NCBI RefSeq assembly: GCF_038070105.1
Contig: NZ_JBBPBZ010000002.1
Coordinates: forward strand, 860,501 to 924,500
DNA: 64,000 nt
Origin: Methylocystis sp. IM3
GTDB taxonomy: Bacteria > Pseudomonadota > Alphaproteobacteria > Rhizobiales > Beijerinckiaceae
Direction of reading: 5' to 3'
Positions within the stretch are counted from its first letter, which is position 1; each line of letters opens with the position of its first letter. Below the pieces are notes generated by a model. It did no database searches. It was not told where the DNA came from and saw only the letters and a list, made by a program, of their open reading frames with translations. The position numbers and the translations under genes were made by a program. This document shows, in pieces, positions 26,311-35,750 of the stretch.

Positions 26311-26736
26311 TCAGCCGCCGGCGCAGCGGGCGCAGCGCCCGGCGATCTCCACGACGCGGGTGCGCGCCTTGAAGCCGGCTCCCGACGCCAGGGCGGAAAG
26401 CTCGCGCGCGAGGCCGGCGGAGGTCGCCTCCTTCACCTCGCCGCACTGTTCGCAGATCATGAAGACGACCGGCTCCTCCGCGCCATGCGCATGGCCGCAG
26501 ACGACGAAGGCGTTCCTGGATTCGAGTCGGTGCGCGAGCCCGTGATCGAGCAGAAAGGCGAGCGCGCGATAGACGGAGACGGGCGCCGGCCGTTTGCCGT
26601 CCGCCTCGGCCATCAGATCGATCATTTCATAGGCTCCGACCGGACGGTTCGCCTCGATGAGGATATCGAGCGCGCGCCGGCGCGCGGGCGTGAGGCCGGC
26701 GATCTTGCCCGTGTCATGCGTCGGATGAGTGCTCAT
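26311..26736 (-). CDS. zur: Fur-family regulator, Zur type
   Basis: The 141-residue protein has the Fur winged helix (LTPARRRALDILIEANRPVGAYEMID, APVSVYRALAFLLDHGLAHRLES) and the NAFVVCGHAHG and CEQCGEVKEA motifs. It ends with CARCAGG, so both CxxC pairs of the structural zinc site are present. The wording of the helix and the NAFVVC segment is closest to Zur rather than Fur or PerR. ATG 26736 is preferred over an upstream in-frame start at 26811 because it begins where family homology begins. It heads an operon with two TPM genes instead of znuABC. Confidence 0.83.
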   Translation of the reverse strand: MSTHPTHDTGKIAGLTPARRRALDILIEANRPVGAYEMIDLMAEADGKRPAPVSVYRALAFLLDHGLAHRLESRNAFVVCGHAHGAEEPVVFMICEQCGEVKEATSAGLARELSALASGAGFKARTRVVEIAGRCARCAGG

Positions 26737-26985
26737 GCCGATATTGTAGCGGGGCCGGTCCCGAAAGACGAGGCCGCCCCCGAACCGGCGGCGCATATTA
26801 AAAATCTGCAATCAAGACAAAGTCACAGACGAGACCAAGCAAAAATGAAAACTTGAAAATAATCCCTGGTCCTGATCCGGCGTATGGGAGCAGAAAAACG
26901 CCTCCTTCTACATCAACTCTCCACTCGTGCGGAGATTGTCGTTGAGCAGGCGTTAGGTGGACGTAATATACTTGGAGAATATGAT

Positions 26986-27447
26986 ATGAGCCCGGATTTT
27001 ACCGCGTTTTACATGGCTGTTACATTCGCGCTCGGTGTGATCATGGTCGTCGGCGGCGGGCTGGGCTTCATGCGGGGAAATCTCGTGCTGATGCAGACGC
27101 GCTCGCGTCTCGCGCAGGGCGTCGTCTTCGCCGCCGCCGGCTTCATGTTCGTCGCCGGGGTCGGCGTACATTTCACCGGCAGCAGCAATACGGCGTTTCT
27201 GAAGGGGCAAATGCAGCGCGCCTCGCAATGCGAACTGGAGGGAGAAACCGAGCATCCCGACGCGCGCGGCGGCAAGAGCGGCGTCATCGGCCGGCACATC
27301 GTTTCCTGCATGAACGCCGCAGGCTTCCGATGGACCGCGACGGGTTCGCGCTGCCAGGACGCCCCGGTCGCGACGAATGGTTATTGCTACGAGCCGTCGG
27401 CCTGGTTCGATCGCGCCGTCGTCACCGCACAGCTCGCCTTCGACTAG
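26986..27447 (+). CDS. Hypothetical membrane protein with two N-terminal spans
   Basis: ATG 26986 has a good GGAG site eight bases upstream and gives 153 residues. Two hydrophobic spans (about residues 7-30 and 45-68) lead into a soluble domain with four cysteines (QCELEGE, SCMNAAGF, RCQDAPV, YCYEPSAWF), probably two periplasmic disulfides. It is divergent from zur across a 249-bp, somewhat AT-rich gap. I do not recognise the family. Confidence 0.75.
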   Translation: MSPDFTAFYMAVTFALGVIMVVGGGLGFMRGNLVLMQTRSRLAQGVVFAAAGFMFVAGVGVHFTGSSNTAFLKGQMQRASQCELEGETEHPDARGGKSGVIGRHIVSCMNAAGFRWTATGSRCQDAPVATNGYCYEPSAWFDRAVVTAQLAFD

Positions 27448-27515
27448 CCTGCGCTCCCGCAAAATCCATGGGGAGCGGCGCCCGCGCGGCGCCGTTCCTG
27501 TTTTGGGCGTCCGGC

Positions 27516-27543
27516 TTGCGCTGTTCCGCGCGGCGCCTATAGT
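27516..27543 (+). promoter_or_regulatory. Candidate housekeeping promoter of argG
   Basis: TTGCGC (27516-27521) and TATAGT (27538-27543) are separated by 16 bp and lie 34 bp before the argG ATG, giving a short leader. The match to alphaproteobacterial sigma-70 boxes is fair; this is inference. Confidence 0.5.
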
Positions 27544-27576
27544 CCGGCCGAATTCCAGCCCCAGCCAGAGCAGCAA

Positions 27577-28815
<1,239 letters not shown>

Positions 28816-28900
28816 GGGACCGCCCGCGCGCAAGACCGCCAGGGGAAAATCGAGACAAATCGCGGGCCGGGAGGGTTCGGCGTCCCGAGCGCCCGTCGCC

Positions 28901-28977
28901 GTCATGCCCGCGCTTGTCGCGGGCATCCACGGGGGCGCCGGGCAAGCGTGGATGGCCGGGACGCGCCCGGCCATGAC
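28901..28977. repeat. Pair of inverted dispersed palindromes
   Basis: GTCATGCCCGCGCTTGTCGC plus GGGCATCCACG (28901-28931) faces CGTGGATGGCC plus GGGACGCGCCCGGCCATGAC (28947-28977) with 15 bp between. The unit is the same family as 19311-19341. It fills most of the argG downstream spacer and could fold on either strand. Confidence 0.75.
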
Positions 28978-29014
28978 GCGAGGAGAGGGACGCCGCCCAC
29001 GAGGTCGAAAGCCG

Positions 29015-29275
29015 TCAGTCCTCGTCGAGCATGTAGCAGTAGAAGTCCCGGTTGAAGCCCGTCCGCCAGCCTTGCAGATCGTAGCGATAGCCCGGCGGCG
29101 GGTTGGGGCCGCAATCGCCGGCATAGGGCGTGACCGGCTTCTTGACCCAGACCGGCGGCGGGACGAACCTCAGGCGCTGCGCGAAGGAGGGGGCGGCGGC
29201 TGGGATGGTGAACAGCAGCGCGAGCGCAATCGCTGCGGCGAGCCGCCTGTAGGTTTCAGGGCTGCTGGCGTTCAT
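29015..29275 (-). CDS. Small secreted hypothetical protein
   Basis: The 86-residue protein has a signal sequence (about residues 1-33, core AAAIALALLFTIPAAA, cleavage after SFA) and a 50-residue mature part rich in Pro, Tyr and aromatic residues with two cysteines (GDCGPNPPPGYRYDL, DFYCYML). It lies alone between argG and rluD. I do not recognise the family. Confidence 0.7.
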   Translation of the reverse strand: MNASSPETYRRLAAAIALALLFTIPAAAPSFAQRLRFVPPPVWVKKPVTPYAGDCGPNPPPGYRYDLQGWRTGFNRDFYCYMLDED

Positions 29276-29348
29276 CTCTCCCTCCGGGCAAGACAGTCCT
29301 CGCCCGGATAACCGCGCCGCCAGAGTGGGGTTCCCGCCGGCGGCCAGC

Positions 29349-30371
29349 TCAGACCTGTTCGAGCGCCGCCATCAGCTTGGCGAGGTCGTCCGGCAACTCG
29401 CTTTCGAACATCATTTCCTCGCCGGTGATCGGATGCTCGAAGCCGAGCGTCGCGGCATGGAGCGCCTGTCGGCCGAGCGTCTCGACCGCCGCGCGCGCGT
29501 CTTCCGGCAATTTGGCGATCTTGGTCTTGAAGCCCGCGCCATAGGTCGCGTCGCCGATCAGCGGATGGCCGATATGGGCGAGATGCACGCGAATCTGATG
29601 GGTGCGGCCGGTCTCGAGCTGGCAGCGCACGAGCGAAGCGAGGCCGTAATCGGCGACCTTCTCCCAATGGGTGATGGCCTCGCGGCCGCGCGCCTCCGGG
29701 ACGACCGCCATTTTCTCGCGCTGAATCGAATGGCGCCCGAGAAAAGTCTCGATCACGCCATGCGCCCGGTCCGGGACGCCCCAGACGAAGGCCAGATATT
29801 CGCGGGTGAGCGAGAGTGTGCGGCCATGGTCGGCGAAGAGGGCCGACAGGCCGTGATGCGCGGCGTCGGTCTTGGCGACGACGAGCAGGCCGGTCGTGTC
29901 CTTGTCGATGCGGTGCACGATGCCGGGCTTTTTCACGCCCCCGACGCCGGAAAGGCTCTCGCCGCAATGGGCGATCAGCGCATTGACCAGCGTGCCGCTC
30001 TCATGCCCGCTCGCCGGATGCACCACGAGTCCGGCCGGCTTGTCGATGACGATGAGATGCGCGTCCTCGTAAACGATGTTCAGGGCGATGTTCTCGGCCT
30101 GGGGCTCGGCGGGCTCCGGCGGCGGCACGTCGAGCACGATCTCGTCGGAAAGGGCGAGCTTCTTGGCCGGGTCGCGCATGGCTGCGCCCCGCAGGGCGAC
30201 GCGTCCCTCCTCGATCAGCGATTTGATTCGGCTGCGCGAGAGATGCGCGCCGACGAGCTCGGGACGCTCGGCCAGGTAGCGGTCCAGCCGCGCGCCGGCC
30301 TCGCCCTCCGCCACGGTGAAGGCGAAGCGCGCGCCGGCTGCGTCCTTTTGCTGCATATCCTTCATGCTCAT
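29349..30371 (-). CDS. RluA-family pseudouridine synthase (RluD-like)
   Basis: The enzyme converts uridines of rRNA to pseudouridine. The 340-residue product has an N-terminal S4 RNA-binding domain (ARLDRYLAERPELVGAHLSRSRIKSLI), then the catalytic domain with the aspartate in HRIDKDTTGLLVVAK, the LVVHPASGHESGTLVNAL motif and GRTHQIRVHLAHIGHPLIGD. RluD (23S helix 69) is the usual member with an S4 domain, but RluC cannot be excluded. Its start is divergent from the flavoprotein gene at 30454. Confidence 0.92.
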   Translation of the reverse strand: MSMKDMQQKDAAGARFAFTVAEGEAGARLDRYLAERPELVGAHLSRSRIKSLIEEGRVALRGAAMRDPAKKLALSDEIVLDVPPPEPAEPQAENIALNIVYEDAHLIVIDKPAGLVVHPASGHESGTLVNALIAHCGESLSGVGGVKKPGIVHRIDKDTTGLLVVAKTDAAHHGLSALFADHGRTLSLTREYLAFVWGVPDRAHGVIETFLGRHSIQREKMAVVPEARGREAITHWEKVADYGLASLVRCQLETGRTHQIRVHLAHIGHPLIGDATYGAGFKTKIAKLPEDARAAVETLGRQALHAATLGFEHPITGEEMMFESELPDDLAKLMAALEQV

Positions 30372-30453
30372 TTCAAAGTCTTCTTTTGCTCATGGGCGCG
30401 CTCGTGCTAACTCGTCCACAGATGAAAACGCCGACCAGAAGCGTGGACAAGAG

Positions 30454-31827
30454 ATGGGACAAAGCCATCCCCCTTTCGCCTTTGTCGCCGCCGCTCGAGT
30501 GGAGGCTGCTCACATTAACGACGCCGTCGCTCCGTTCTGCGCCGTAATCGGCGCGGGGCCCGCCGGGCTTTTCGCGGCCGAGGCGCTCGCCCGCGCGGGC
30601 GCGCGCGTGACCATCTATGAGCACAAGGCCAGCCCCGCGCGCAAATTTCTCATGGCCGGCCGTGGCGGCCTCAATATCACCCACAGCGAGAATCTCGAGC
30701 GTTTCATCTCGCGCTACGGCGCGGCGGCCAGGCGCATCGGCCCCATCATCCGCGCCTTTCCGCCCCAGGCGCTGCGCGAGTTCTGCGCCGGCCTCGGCGA
30801 GACGACCTTCGTGGGCTCGAGCGGGCGGGTGTTTCCGGCGAGCTTCAAGGCCTCGCCCCTGCTGCGCGCCTGGCTGGCGCGGCTCTCCAGCCTCGGCGTC
30901 GCCATCTCCACGCGGCACGCCTTTCTGGGCTTCGAGGCGGAGGGCGGCGTGCTGCGGCTCAAGGGGCCGGACGGCGCCGAGATTTTGCGCCGCGCCGACG
31001 CGGTGGTGCTGGCGCTCGGCGGCGCCTCCTGGCCGAGGCTCGGCTCGGAGGGCGGCTGGACCGGCGCCCTCAGTGCGGCCGGGGTCGCGGTGACGCCGCT
31101 CGCCGCCGCCAACAGCGGCGCGCTCGTCGACTGGAGCCCGATCTTCCGCGGCGATTTCGAAGGCCAGCCGGTCAAGACCGTGCTACTGCGCCATGGCGAC
31201 GCCGTGGCGCGCGGCGACATCGTGGTCACGCGCACGGGCCTCGAAGGCGGCCCTGTCTATGCGCTTTCCTCGCGACTGCGAGACGCCGTCGCTTCGGCGG
31301 GCAAGACGACCCTCGCTGTCGATCTCAGACCCGACACCAGCCTCGCCTGCCTCGTCCGCAAGCTCTCGCGCCGGCCCGCCAAGCAGTCTCACGCGACCTT
31401 CCTGCGCCGCGCCGGATTCTCCAGGGCCGAGATTGGCCTGATGCGCGAGGCGGCGGGCGCCGGGGGCCTCCCGCGCGACGCAGAGACGCTTGCAGCGCTC
31501 GTGAAGAACGCGCCCCTGACGGTCACGGGCGTCGCGGGTCTCGAGCGCGCCATCTCGACGGCGGGCGGCGTCTCCTTCGACGAGGTGGACGCCCATCTCA
31601 TGGTCACGAAGATGCCGGGCGTGTTCGTCGCGGGCGAAATGCTCGACTTCGACGCGCCGACCGGCGGCTATCTGCTGCAGGCGGCTTTCGCCACCGGCCG
31701 CGCCGCCGGAAGGGGCGCGGCCCGCTATCTCGGCCTTCTGAGGGAGGCGGGCGATCAGGCCGGGCTGTCGCCCCGCCATTTGCCGAATTCGCGCGCGGCC
31801 GACGCGTCGAACAAATACAGCGTATAG
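30454..31827 (+). CDS. HI0933-type FAD-dependent oxidoreductase (TIGR03862-like flavoprotein)
   Basis: The 457-residue protein starts its dinucleotide fold with CAVIGAGPAGLFAAEALARAGARVTIYE, then AGRGGLNITHSE, a HI0933/BaiN-family signature. Near the C-terminus FVAGEMLDFDAPTGGYLLQAAFATGRAAG is the second FAD contact. Substrate is unknown. ATG 30454 lies outside the conserved fold by about 25 residues; a GTG near 30500 is a possible alternative. Its last 73 bases overlap the convergent DUF411 gene. Confidence 0.87.
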   Translation: MGQSHPPFAFVAAARVEAAHINDAVAPFCAVIGAGPAGLFAAEALARAGARVTIYEHKASPARKFLMAGRGGLNITHSENLERFISRYGAAARRIGPIIRAFPPQALREFCAGLGETTFVGSSGRVFPASFKASPLLRAWLARLSSLGVAISTRHAFLGFEAEGGVLRLKGPDGAEILRRADAVVLALGGASWPRLGSEGGWTGALSAAGVAVTPLAAANSGALVDWSPIFRGDFEGQPVKTVLLRHGDAVARGDIVVTRTGLEGGPVYALSSRLRDAVASAGKTTLAVDLRPDTSLACLVRKLSRRPAKQSHATFLRRAGFSRAEIGLMREAAGAGGLPRDAETLAALVKNAPLTVTGVAGLERAISTAGGVSFDEVDAHLMVTKMPGVFVAGEMLDFDAPTGGYLLQAAFATGRAAGRGAARYLGLLREAGDQAGLSPRHLPNSRAADASNKYSV

Positions 31828-32228
31828 ACTTCGGGCTCGCCCATCTCCATGCCGGGCGATCCCATCGGCATGCCCGGCGCGGCGAGGCCGGTCGCCTTGG
31901 GACGCTCCGCCAGCAATTGCGCGACGGCCTTGGCGGGCACATGCCCCTCGATGAGATAGCCGTCGAGTTCGGCCGTGTGGCAGGAGGCCATCTTCTCCGG
32001 CACGCCGAGCCGCGCCTTCACCGCCTTCATGTCCGGCTCGTTGATCTCTTCGACGATGAAGCCCGCCTGGCGCATATGCTTCGCCCAGCCGCCGCAGCAG
32101 CCGCAGGTGGCGCTCTTGTGCACGACCATTTTCTTCGCGTCTTCCGCGAGGGCCGCGCCATCGAGGAGCGCCGCGGCAGCCGCGCCGAGCAGAAGGGCCG
32201 CCTCGCGGCGGGAAAGTAATTGCGACAT
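31755..32228 (-). CDS. DUF411 putative copper-binding protein
   Basis: The 157-residue protein begins with a Tat-like twin-arginine signal (LLSRREAALLLGAAAAALL, cleavage near ALAED) and then the DUF411 domain. VVHKSATCGCCGGWAKHMRQAGF carries the three-cysteine metal motif, SCHTAELDGYLIEGHVP a conserved Cys/His pair, and GMPMGSPGMEMGEPEVY a Met-rich loop. DUF411 proteins occur in copper-resistance loci and are thought to bind periplasmic copper. An AGGAAAG site supports ATG 32228. No copper pump is adjacent, and the 3' end overlaps the flavoprotein gene. Confidence 0.9.
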   Translation of the reverse strand: MSQLLSRREAALLLGAAAAALLDGAALAEDAKKMVVHKSATCGCCGGWAKHMRQAGFIVEEINEPDMKAVKARLGVPEKMASCHTAELDGYLIEGHVPAKAVAQLLAERPKATGLAAPGMPMGSPGMEMGEPEVYTLYLFDASAAREFGKWRGDSPA

Positions 32229-32359
32229 AAGATCGACTTTCCTGTTTCGGGTTCGCCGCACCATAGCAGCCCGATAGAAATTTTTGCATCCGCGGGCCCG
32301 TCCGCAAGACGCCGGGCCGCGCCTTTGACCTTTCGGGCGCCATAAGGCTTAAATCGCGC

Positions 32360-33157
32360 ATGCTGCCTTCGCGCTTCTGGTCCGAGCTCTCTCTCCGCGA
32401 CATCCGCGCCCACGACATGTCGGGCGTGATCGCCGTGCTGCCCATCGCCGCCGTCGAGCAGCATGGGCCGCATCTGCCGCTCGGCGTCGACGCCATGATC
32501 ATGGAGAGCGCCATCGGGCGCGTCGCTCTGCGCCTGCCGCCGGACCTCGACGCGGTCTTTCTGCCCCTGCAAAGCGTCGGCGTGTCGCTCGAACATCGCG
32601 ACTTTCCCGGCACGCTGTCGCTTTCCTTCGAGACGGCGGCCCGCATGCTCGCCGAGATCGCCGAAGGCGTGGCGCGCGCGGGTGTGAGAAAGCTCGTGCT
32701 GATGAATTCGCACGGGGGCAACTCCGCCCTCGTCGCCACGGTCGCGCTCGATCTGCGCGCGCGGCTCAATATGCTCGCGGTCACCTGCTCCTGGGCGCGA
32801 TTCGGCTATCCCGACGGGCTCTTCTCCGCCGCCGAGCAGCGTCACGGCATTCATGGGGGAGAGATCGAAACCTCGCTGATGCTCGCGTTCCGTCCCGAAC
32901 GCGTGGATATGGGCCGCGCCAAGAATTTCCCGCCGGCCTCGCTCGATTTCGAGCGCGACTTCGCCTGGCTGCGCGCCGACCGCCCGGCCGGCTTCGGCTG
33001 GATGGCGCAGGACCTCTCCCCCGCCGGCGCGATGGGCGACGCCTCGAAAGCCACCGCCGAAAAGGGCGAGGCCATCGCCGATTACTGGGCGACCGCCTTC
33101 ATCGAGTTGCTGCGCGACGTCGAAGCCTTCGATCTGGCGCGGCTGAAAACCGAGTAG
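32360..33157 (+). CDS. Creatininase-family amidohydrolase
   Basis: This 265-residue metal-dependent hydrolase has the family ligands in PIAAVEQHGPHLPLGVDAMI (Glu, His, Asp), MNSHGGNSALV and HGGEIETSLML. Relatives include creatininase, FAPy deformylase (ArfB) and MftE. Sequence alone does not say which substrate is used, and there is no creatine, mycofactocin or riboflavin gene nearby. A start at the first ATG fits the family N-terminus. Confidence 0.9.
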   Translation: MLPSRFWSELSLRDIRAHDMSGVIAVLPIAAVEQHGPHLPLGVDAMIMESAIGRVALRLPPDLDAVFLPLQSVGVSLEHRDFPGTLSLSFETAARMLAEIAEGVARAGVRKLVLMNSHGGNSALVATVALDLRARLNMLAVTCSWARFGYPDGLFSAAEQRHGIHGGEIETSLMLAFRPERVDMGRAKNFPPASLDFERDFAWLRADRPAGFGWMAQDLSPAGAMGDASKATAEKGEAIADYWATAFIELLRDVEAFDLARLKTE

Positions 33158-33245
33158 AGCCGCCGCCCAGCGTTTAGGCCCGTTGACTATGACAAGGCTT
33201 TGCACGCGAGATGCGGCGCGGGACGCCTAATAGGGAACGGTTTTC

Positions 33246-33494
33246 ATGGAGTTCACTCATCCGTTGGCGCGCGGAGCGAAGGTCTGGACGGCCCAGCTCG
33301 GGAACGGGGAGACCAGACGCATTCTCGTGATCGTCACCAATGCTGCGCTCGACCCCGAAAACAAGCGGTACAACTCCGAGACGATCGAGCGCCTCACCGC
33401 CGCCGCGCAGGACTATCTGGAGGATACGCGCGAGGCGGACGGCTTTCTTCTCGCCAACCGCCTGCGCGATTGGGAGAATTCAAGAGACCGTTGA
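33246..33494 (+). CDS. Hypothetical 82-residue protein
   Basis: The ORF begins at an ATG 12-14 bases after AGGGAACGG and encodes a soluble, acidic protein (start MEFTHPLARGAKVWTAQLGN, end LLANRLRDWENSRDR). It ends ten bases before the convergent opgG stop. No motif is recognised. Good codon use and a ribosome site support it being real. Confidence 0.6.
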   Translation: MEFTHPLARGAKVWTAQLGNGETRRILVIVTNAALDPENKRYNSETIERLTAAAQDYLEDTREADGFLLANRLRDWENSRDR

Positions 33495-33503
33495 GGCGCG
33501 CCG

Positions 33504-35060
33504 TCAGGTCGCCGAGGGCGGCGACCAGGGCAGCGTCCAGGTTTCCGTGAGCGTGCGGCCGTTGGCGCGCAGGAACAGGCGCAGATCCGCCGTATCGCCC
33601 GGCTTCACGGTCACGTCGAACAGCGCGCGCAGACCGTCGATATGCGGATTGGCGATGACGCTGGCGCGCAGCACCTGACCCTTCGAGCTTGTCGCCACCG
33701 CTTCGACCTGCGAGGGATCAGCGACATAATAGGCGAGATCGCCGCCCGCGAAATCGACGAGGAACCGCCGCGCGCCGGGATCGTAGGGCTCGGAAGAGCC
33801 CAGCGCCCGCGCCTGCGCCTCGAATGTATGCAGCACGCGGCCGTTGGGCGCGAGGCGCGGCATGTCGAGTCCCGCGGTGATTCGATAGCCATAGTCGAAG
33901 GGCTTGCTGGGCTCCGGCGGCGTGGCGGGGGTCCAGCTCGCGACGATATTGTCGTTGGTTTCGTCCGGCGTCGGCAGTTCGATGAGTTCGACGCAGCCCG
34001 CGCCCCATTCGCCCGCGGGCTCCACGAAATAGCTCGGCCGGTTCTGATAGGCGAGATCGAGGTCCTGATAGGACTCGAAGGTGCGGTCGCGCTGCAACAG
34101 ACCGAAACCGTGCGGATTATGGTCGAGGAACGACGACATACGCTCCCGGGCGGGATTGCCGAGCGGCCGCCAGAGCCATTCCTCCGAGCCATTGTGAACG
34201 AGCAGGCCGTCCGAATCGTGAATCTCGTCGCGGAAGCCGTCGCGGATGCGACGGTCGTTTTCGCCGGTGAGATACATGGAGGTGAGCGGCGCGAGGCCGA
34301 ACTTCACGCCCGCGCGGCGCGGAAACAGCGTCGCCTGCACGTCGAGCGTGCTCTCCTGCCCGACGCCGAGATCGAAACGATAGGCGCCGGTCGCGGCTTC
34401 GCCGTCGAGAAGCGCGTAAATGGTCGCGCGATTGCTCCCCTGCGCCGGCGTCTCCACCCAGAATTCGCGGAAGAAGGGGAAGGTCTCGCGATTCGTTCCC
34501 GCCTCGACGCAAAGCGCGCGGGCCGAGAGCCCATATTGCTGGTCGCGGCCGAGAAATCGGAAATAGCTCGCGCCGAGGAAGGAAATCGCCTCGTCCTGAA
34601 CATGCGGGTCGTTGACCGGATAATGCAGCCGGAAGCCCGCGAAGCCGGTGTTGATCCCGAGGCTGTCGCCGGCCTTGAGGCGCCCATAGTCGAACATCGC
34701 GGGGGAATAGGGAATCGGCGCGGCGATGCCGTCGCGGATCGTGTTCACCGTGACGGCACGTCGATAGAGAAAGCCCAGATGGAAGGTCTCGAGCCGGAAG
34801 CCGCCTGCGAGATTGGAAAAAAGCGCGTGGTCGCGTTTGAAGCGAATGTCGCGCCACGTGTCGAAGTCGAGCGACTCGAACGGCCCGGGCAGGCGCGGCG
34901 TCACATCCTCGAAGGGAGCCGCGGCGAGCGCGCGGGCGCGCTGGAGCACGTCGTCGAAGCCGAATCTCGGCGCCGGGCTTTGGCCGTAGGCCGGCAGGAC
35001 GCATTGAGCGCCCGTTGCGGCGAGGGCGCCGATCATCTGGCGCCGGGTGATGTCGCTCAT
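33504..35060 (-). CDS. opgG: Periplasmic glucan biosynthesis protein OpgG/OpgD (MdoG family)
   Basis: The 518-residue protein is needed for synthesis or branching of osmoregulated periplasmic glucans. A Tat signal peptide (ITRRQMIGALAATGA, cleavage near YGQS) resembles OpgD, while neighbouring sequence (FGFDDVLQRARALAAAPFED, YFRFLGRDQQYGLSARALCV, FREFWVE, DSDGLLVHNGSEEWLWRPL) is the shared OpgG/OpgD beta-sandwich domain. The opgH glucosyltransferase gene is not adjacent, so the assignment between OpgG and OpgD is open. Confidence 0.9.
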   Translation of the reverse strand: MSDITRRQMIGALAATGAQCVLPAYGQSPAPRFGFDDVLQRARALAAAPFEDVTPRLPGPFESLDFDTWRDIRFKRDHALFSNLAGGFRLETFHLGFLYRRAVTVNTIRDGIAAPIPYSPAMFDYGRLKAGDSLGINTGFAGFRLHYPVNDPHVQDEAISFLGASYFRFLGRDQQYGLSARALCVEAGTNRETFPFFREFWVETPAQGSNRATIYALLDGEAATGAYRFDLGVGQESTLDVQATLFPRRAGVKFGLAPLTSMYLTGENDRRIRDGFRDEIHDSDGLLVHNGSEEWLWRPLGNPARERMSSFLDHNPHGFGLLQRDRTFESYQDLDLAYQNRPSYFVEPAGEWGAGCVELIELPTPDETNDNIVASWTPATPPEPSKPFDYGYRITAGLDMPRLAPNGRVLHTFEAQARALGSSEPYDPGARRFLVDFAGGDLAYYVADPSQVEAVATSSKGQVLRASVIANPHIDGLRALFDVTVKPGDTADLRLFLRANGRTLTETWTLPWSPPSAT

Positions 35061-35240
35061 TCTGGGATACCGGAAATGCCTACAATCTCCGCATTTTCAC
35101 ATGCGGCCGCCCTAAGCTGCTCTAGCGAGAACGCGCCCTTTGCGCAAGCAGCGACGCCCGCGATCCCGGCTTTGGCGCGCCCGGCCGCGCCTTCGTTGCA
35201 ACGCACATCAAAAATGTCCTGACGTGAGTCAAAAAAATTC

Positions 35241-35268
35241 TTGTCTTCGCTGTGAAAGCGCGTATCTA
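35241..35268 (+). promoter_or_regulatory. Candidate promoter of the decarboxylase transcript
   Basis: TTGTCT (35241-35246) and TATCTA (35263-35268) are 16 bp apart and follow an A-rich stretch (35231-35237). A start near 35275 would leave a leader of about 475 bases before the decarboxylase ATG. This is a sequence inference. Confidence 0.5.
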
Positions 35269-35274
35269 CAGTTT

Positions 35275-35750
35275 TGCCCAAATCGCACGTGCCTGTGGTC
35301 GTGTGTCGGTCGGCGGGGATCCGGACAAGAGGCCGGTCAACCGCCCGAGAAAAACCGGCAGCCGGAGGCGAACCGGCGAACTCCGCCCTCAGCGGAGGAT
35401 CGCGACTTAAAGCAACGACGGACCGGGCTTTTTTGGTCTCTGTCGGCCCTCCAAAGGTCGGCTTACCGAAGAGGCTTGTCTTTCTTGCCGGGCGTGCGGA
35501 AAGGGATCCTTCCCCTTCCAATCGATGGCTGATCGGATCGTGGCGACATGCGCTTGCGCGCGTGTCCGTCTGCGTCCCGAAAAGCCAACGGCGCATCACC
35601 GGATCGTTCGCGCGCAAGCGTGAAGCGATCCTGGATTGCTGGCGCATCGCCGTTCGTCGCGTCTCCACCGCGCGCGAGCGAAGGACGTCGTGCATCCGCC
35701 GAAGCAACTGGTTCCTGGCGCGCTACGCGCCCTTCGAAGGGGATGCCGCA
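35275..35750 (+). promoter_or_regulatory. Long structured leader of the ornithine/lysine decarboxylase gene, candidate speF-type RNA element
   Basis: About 475 bases without a convincing gene precede the decarboxylase. The leader contains several GC hairpins, for example CTCCGC/GCGGAG at 35381-35397, and a T-run near 35430. A 68-codon ORF at 35548-35754 has its stop overlapping the decarboxylase start (ATGA). Alphaproteobacterial ornithine decarboxylase genes are known to carry the conserved speF RNA motif, so regulation by a leader RNA or by translation coupling is plausible. I could not fold it or match the motif, so identity is open. Confidence 0.45.

Noticed and set aside
35274..35750. 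N-terminal extension of the decarboxylase through the leader
   Set aside because: The in-frame extension is Arg-rich and without homology, and a good ribosome site stands directly before ATG 35751.
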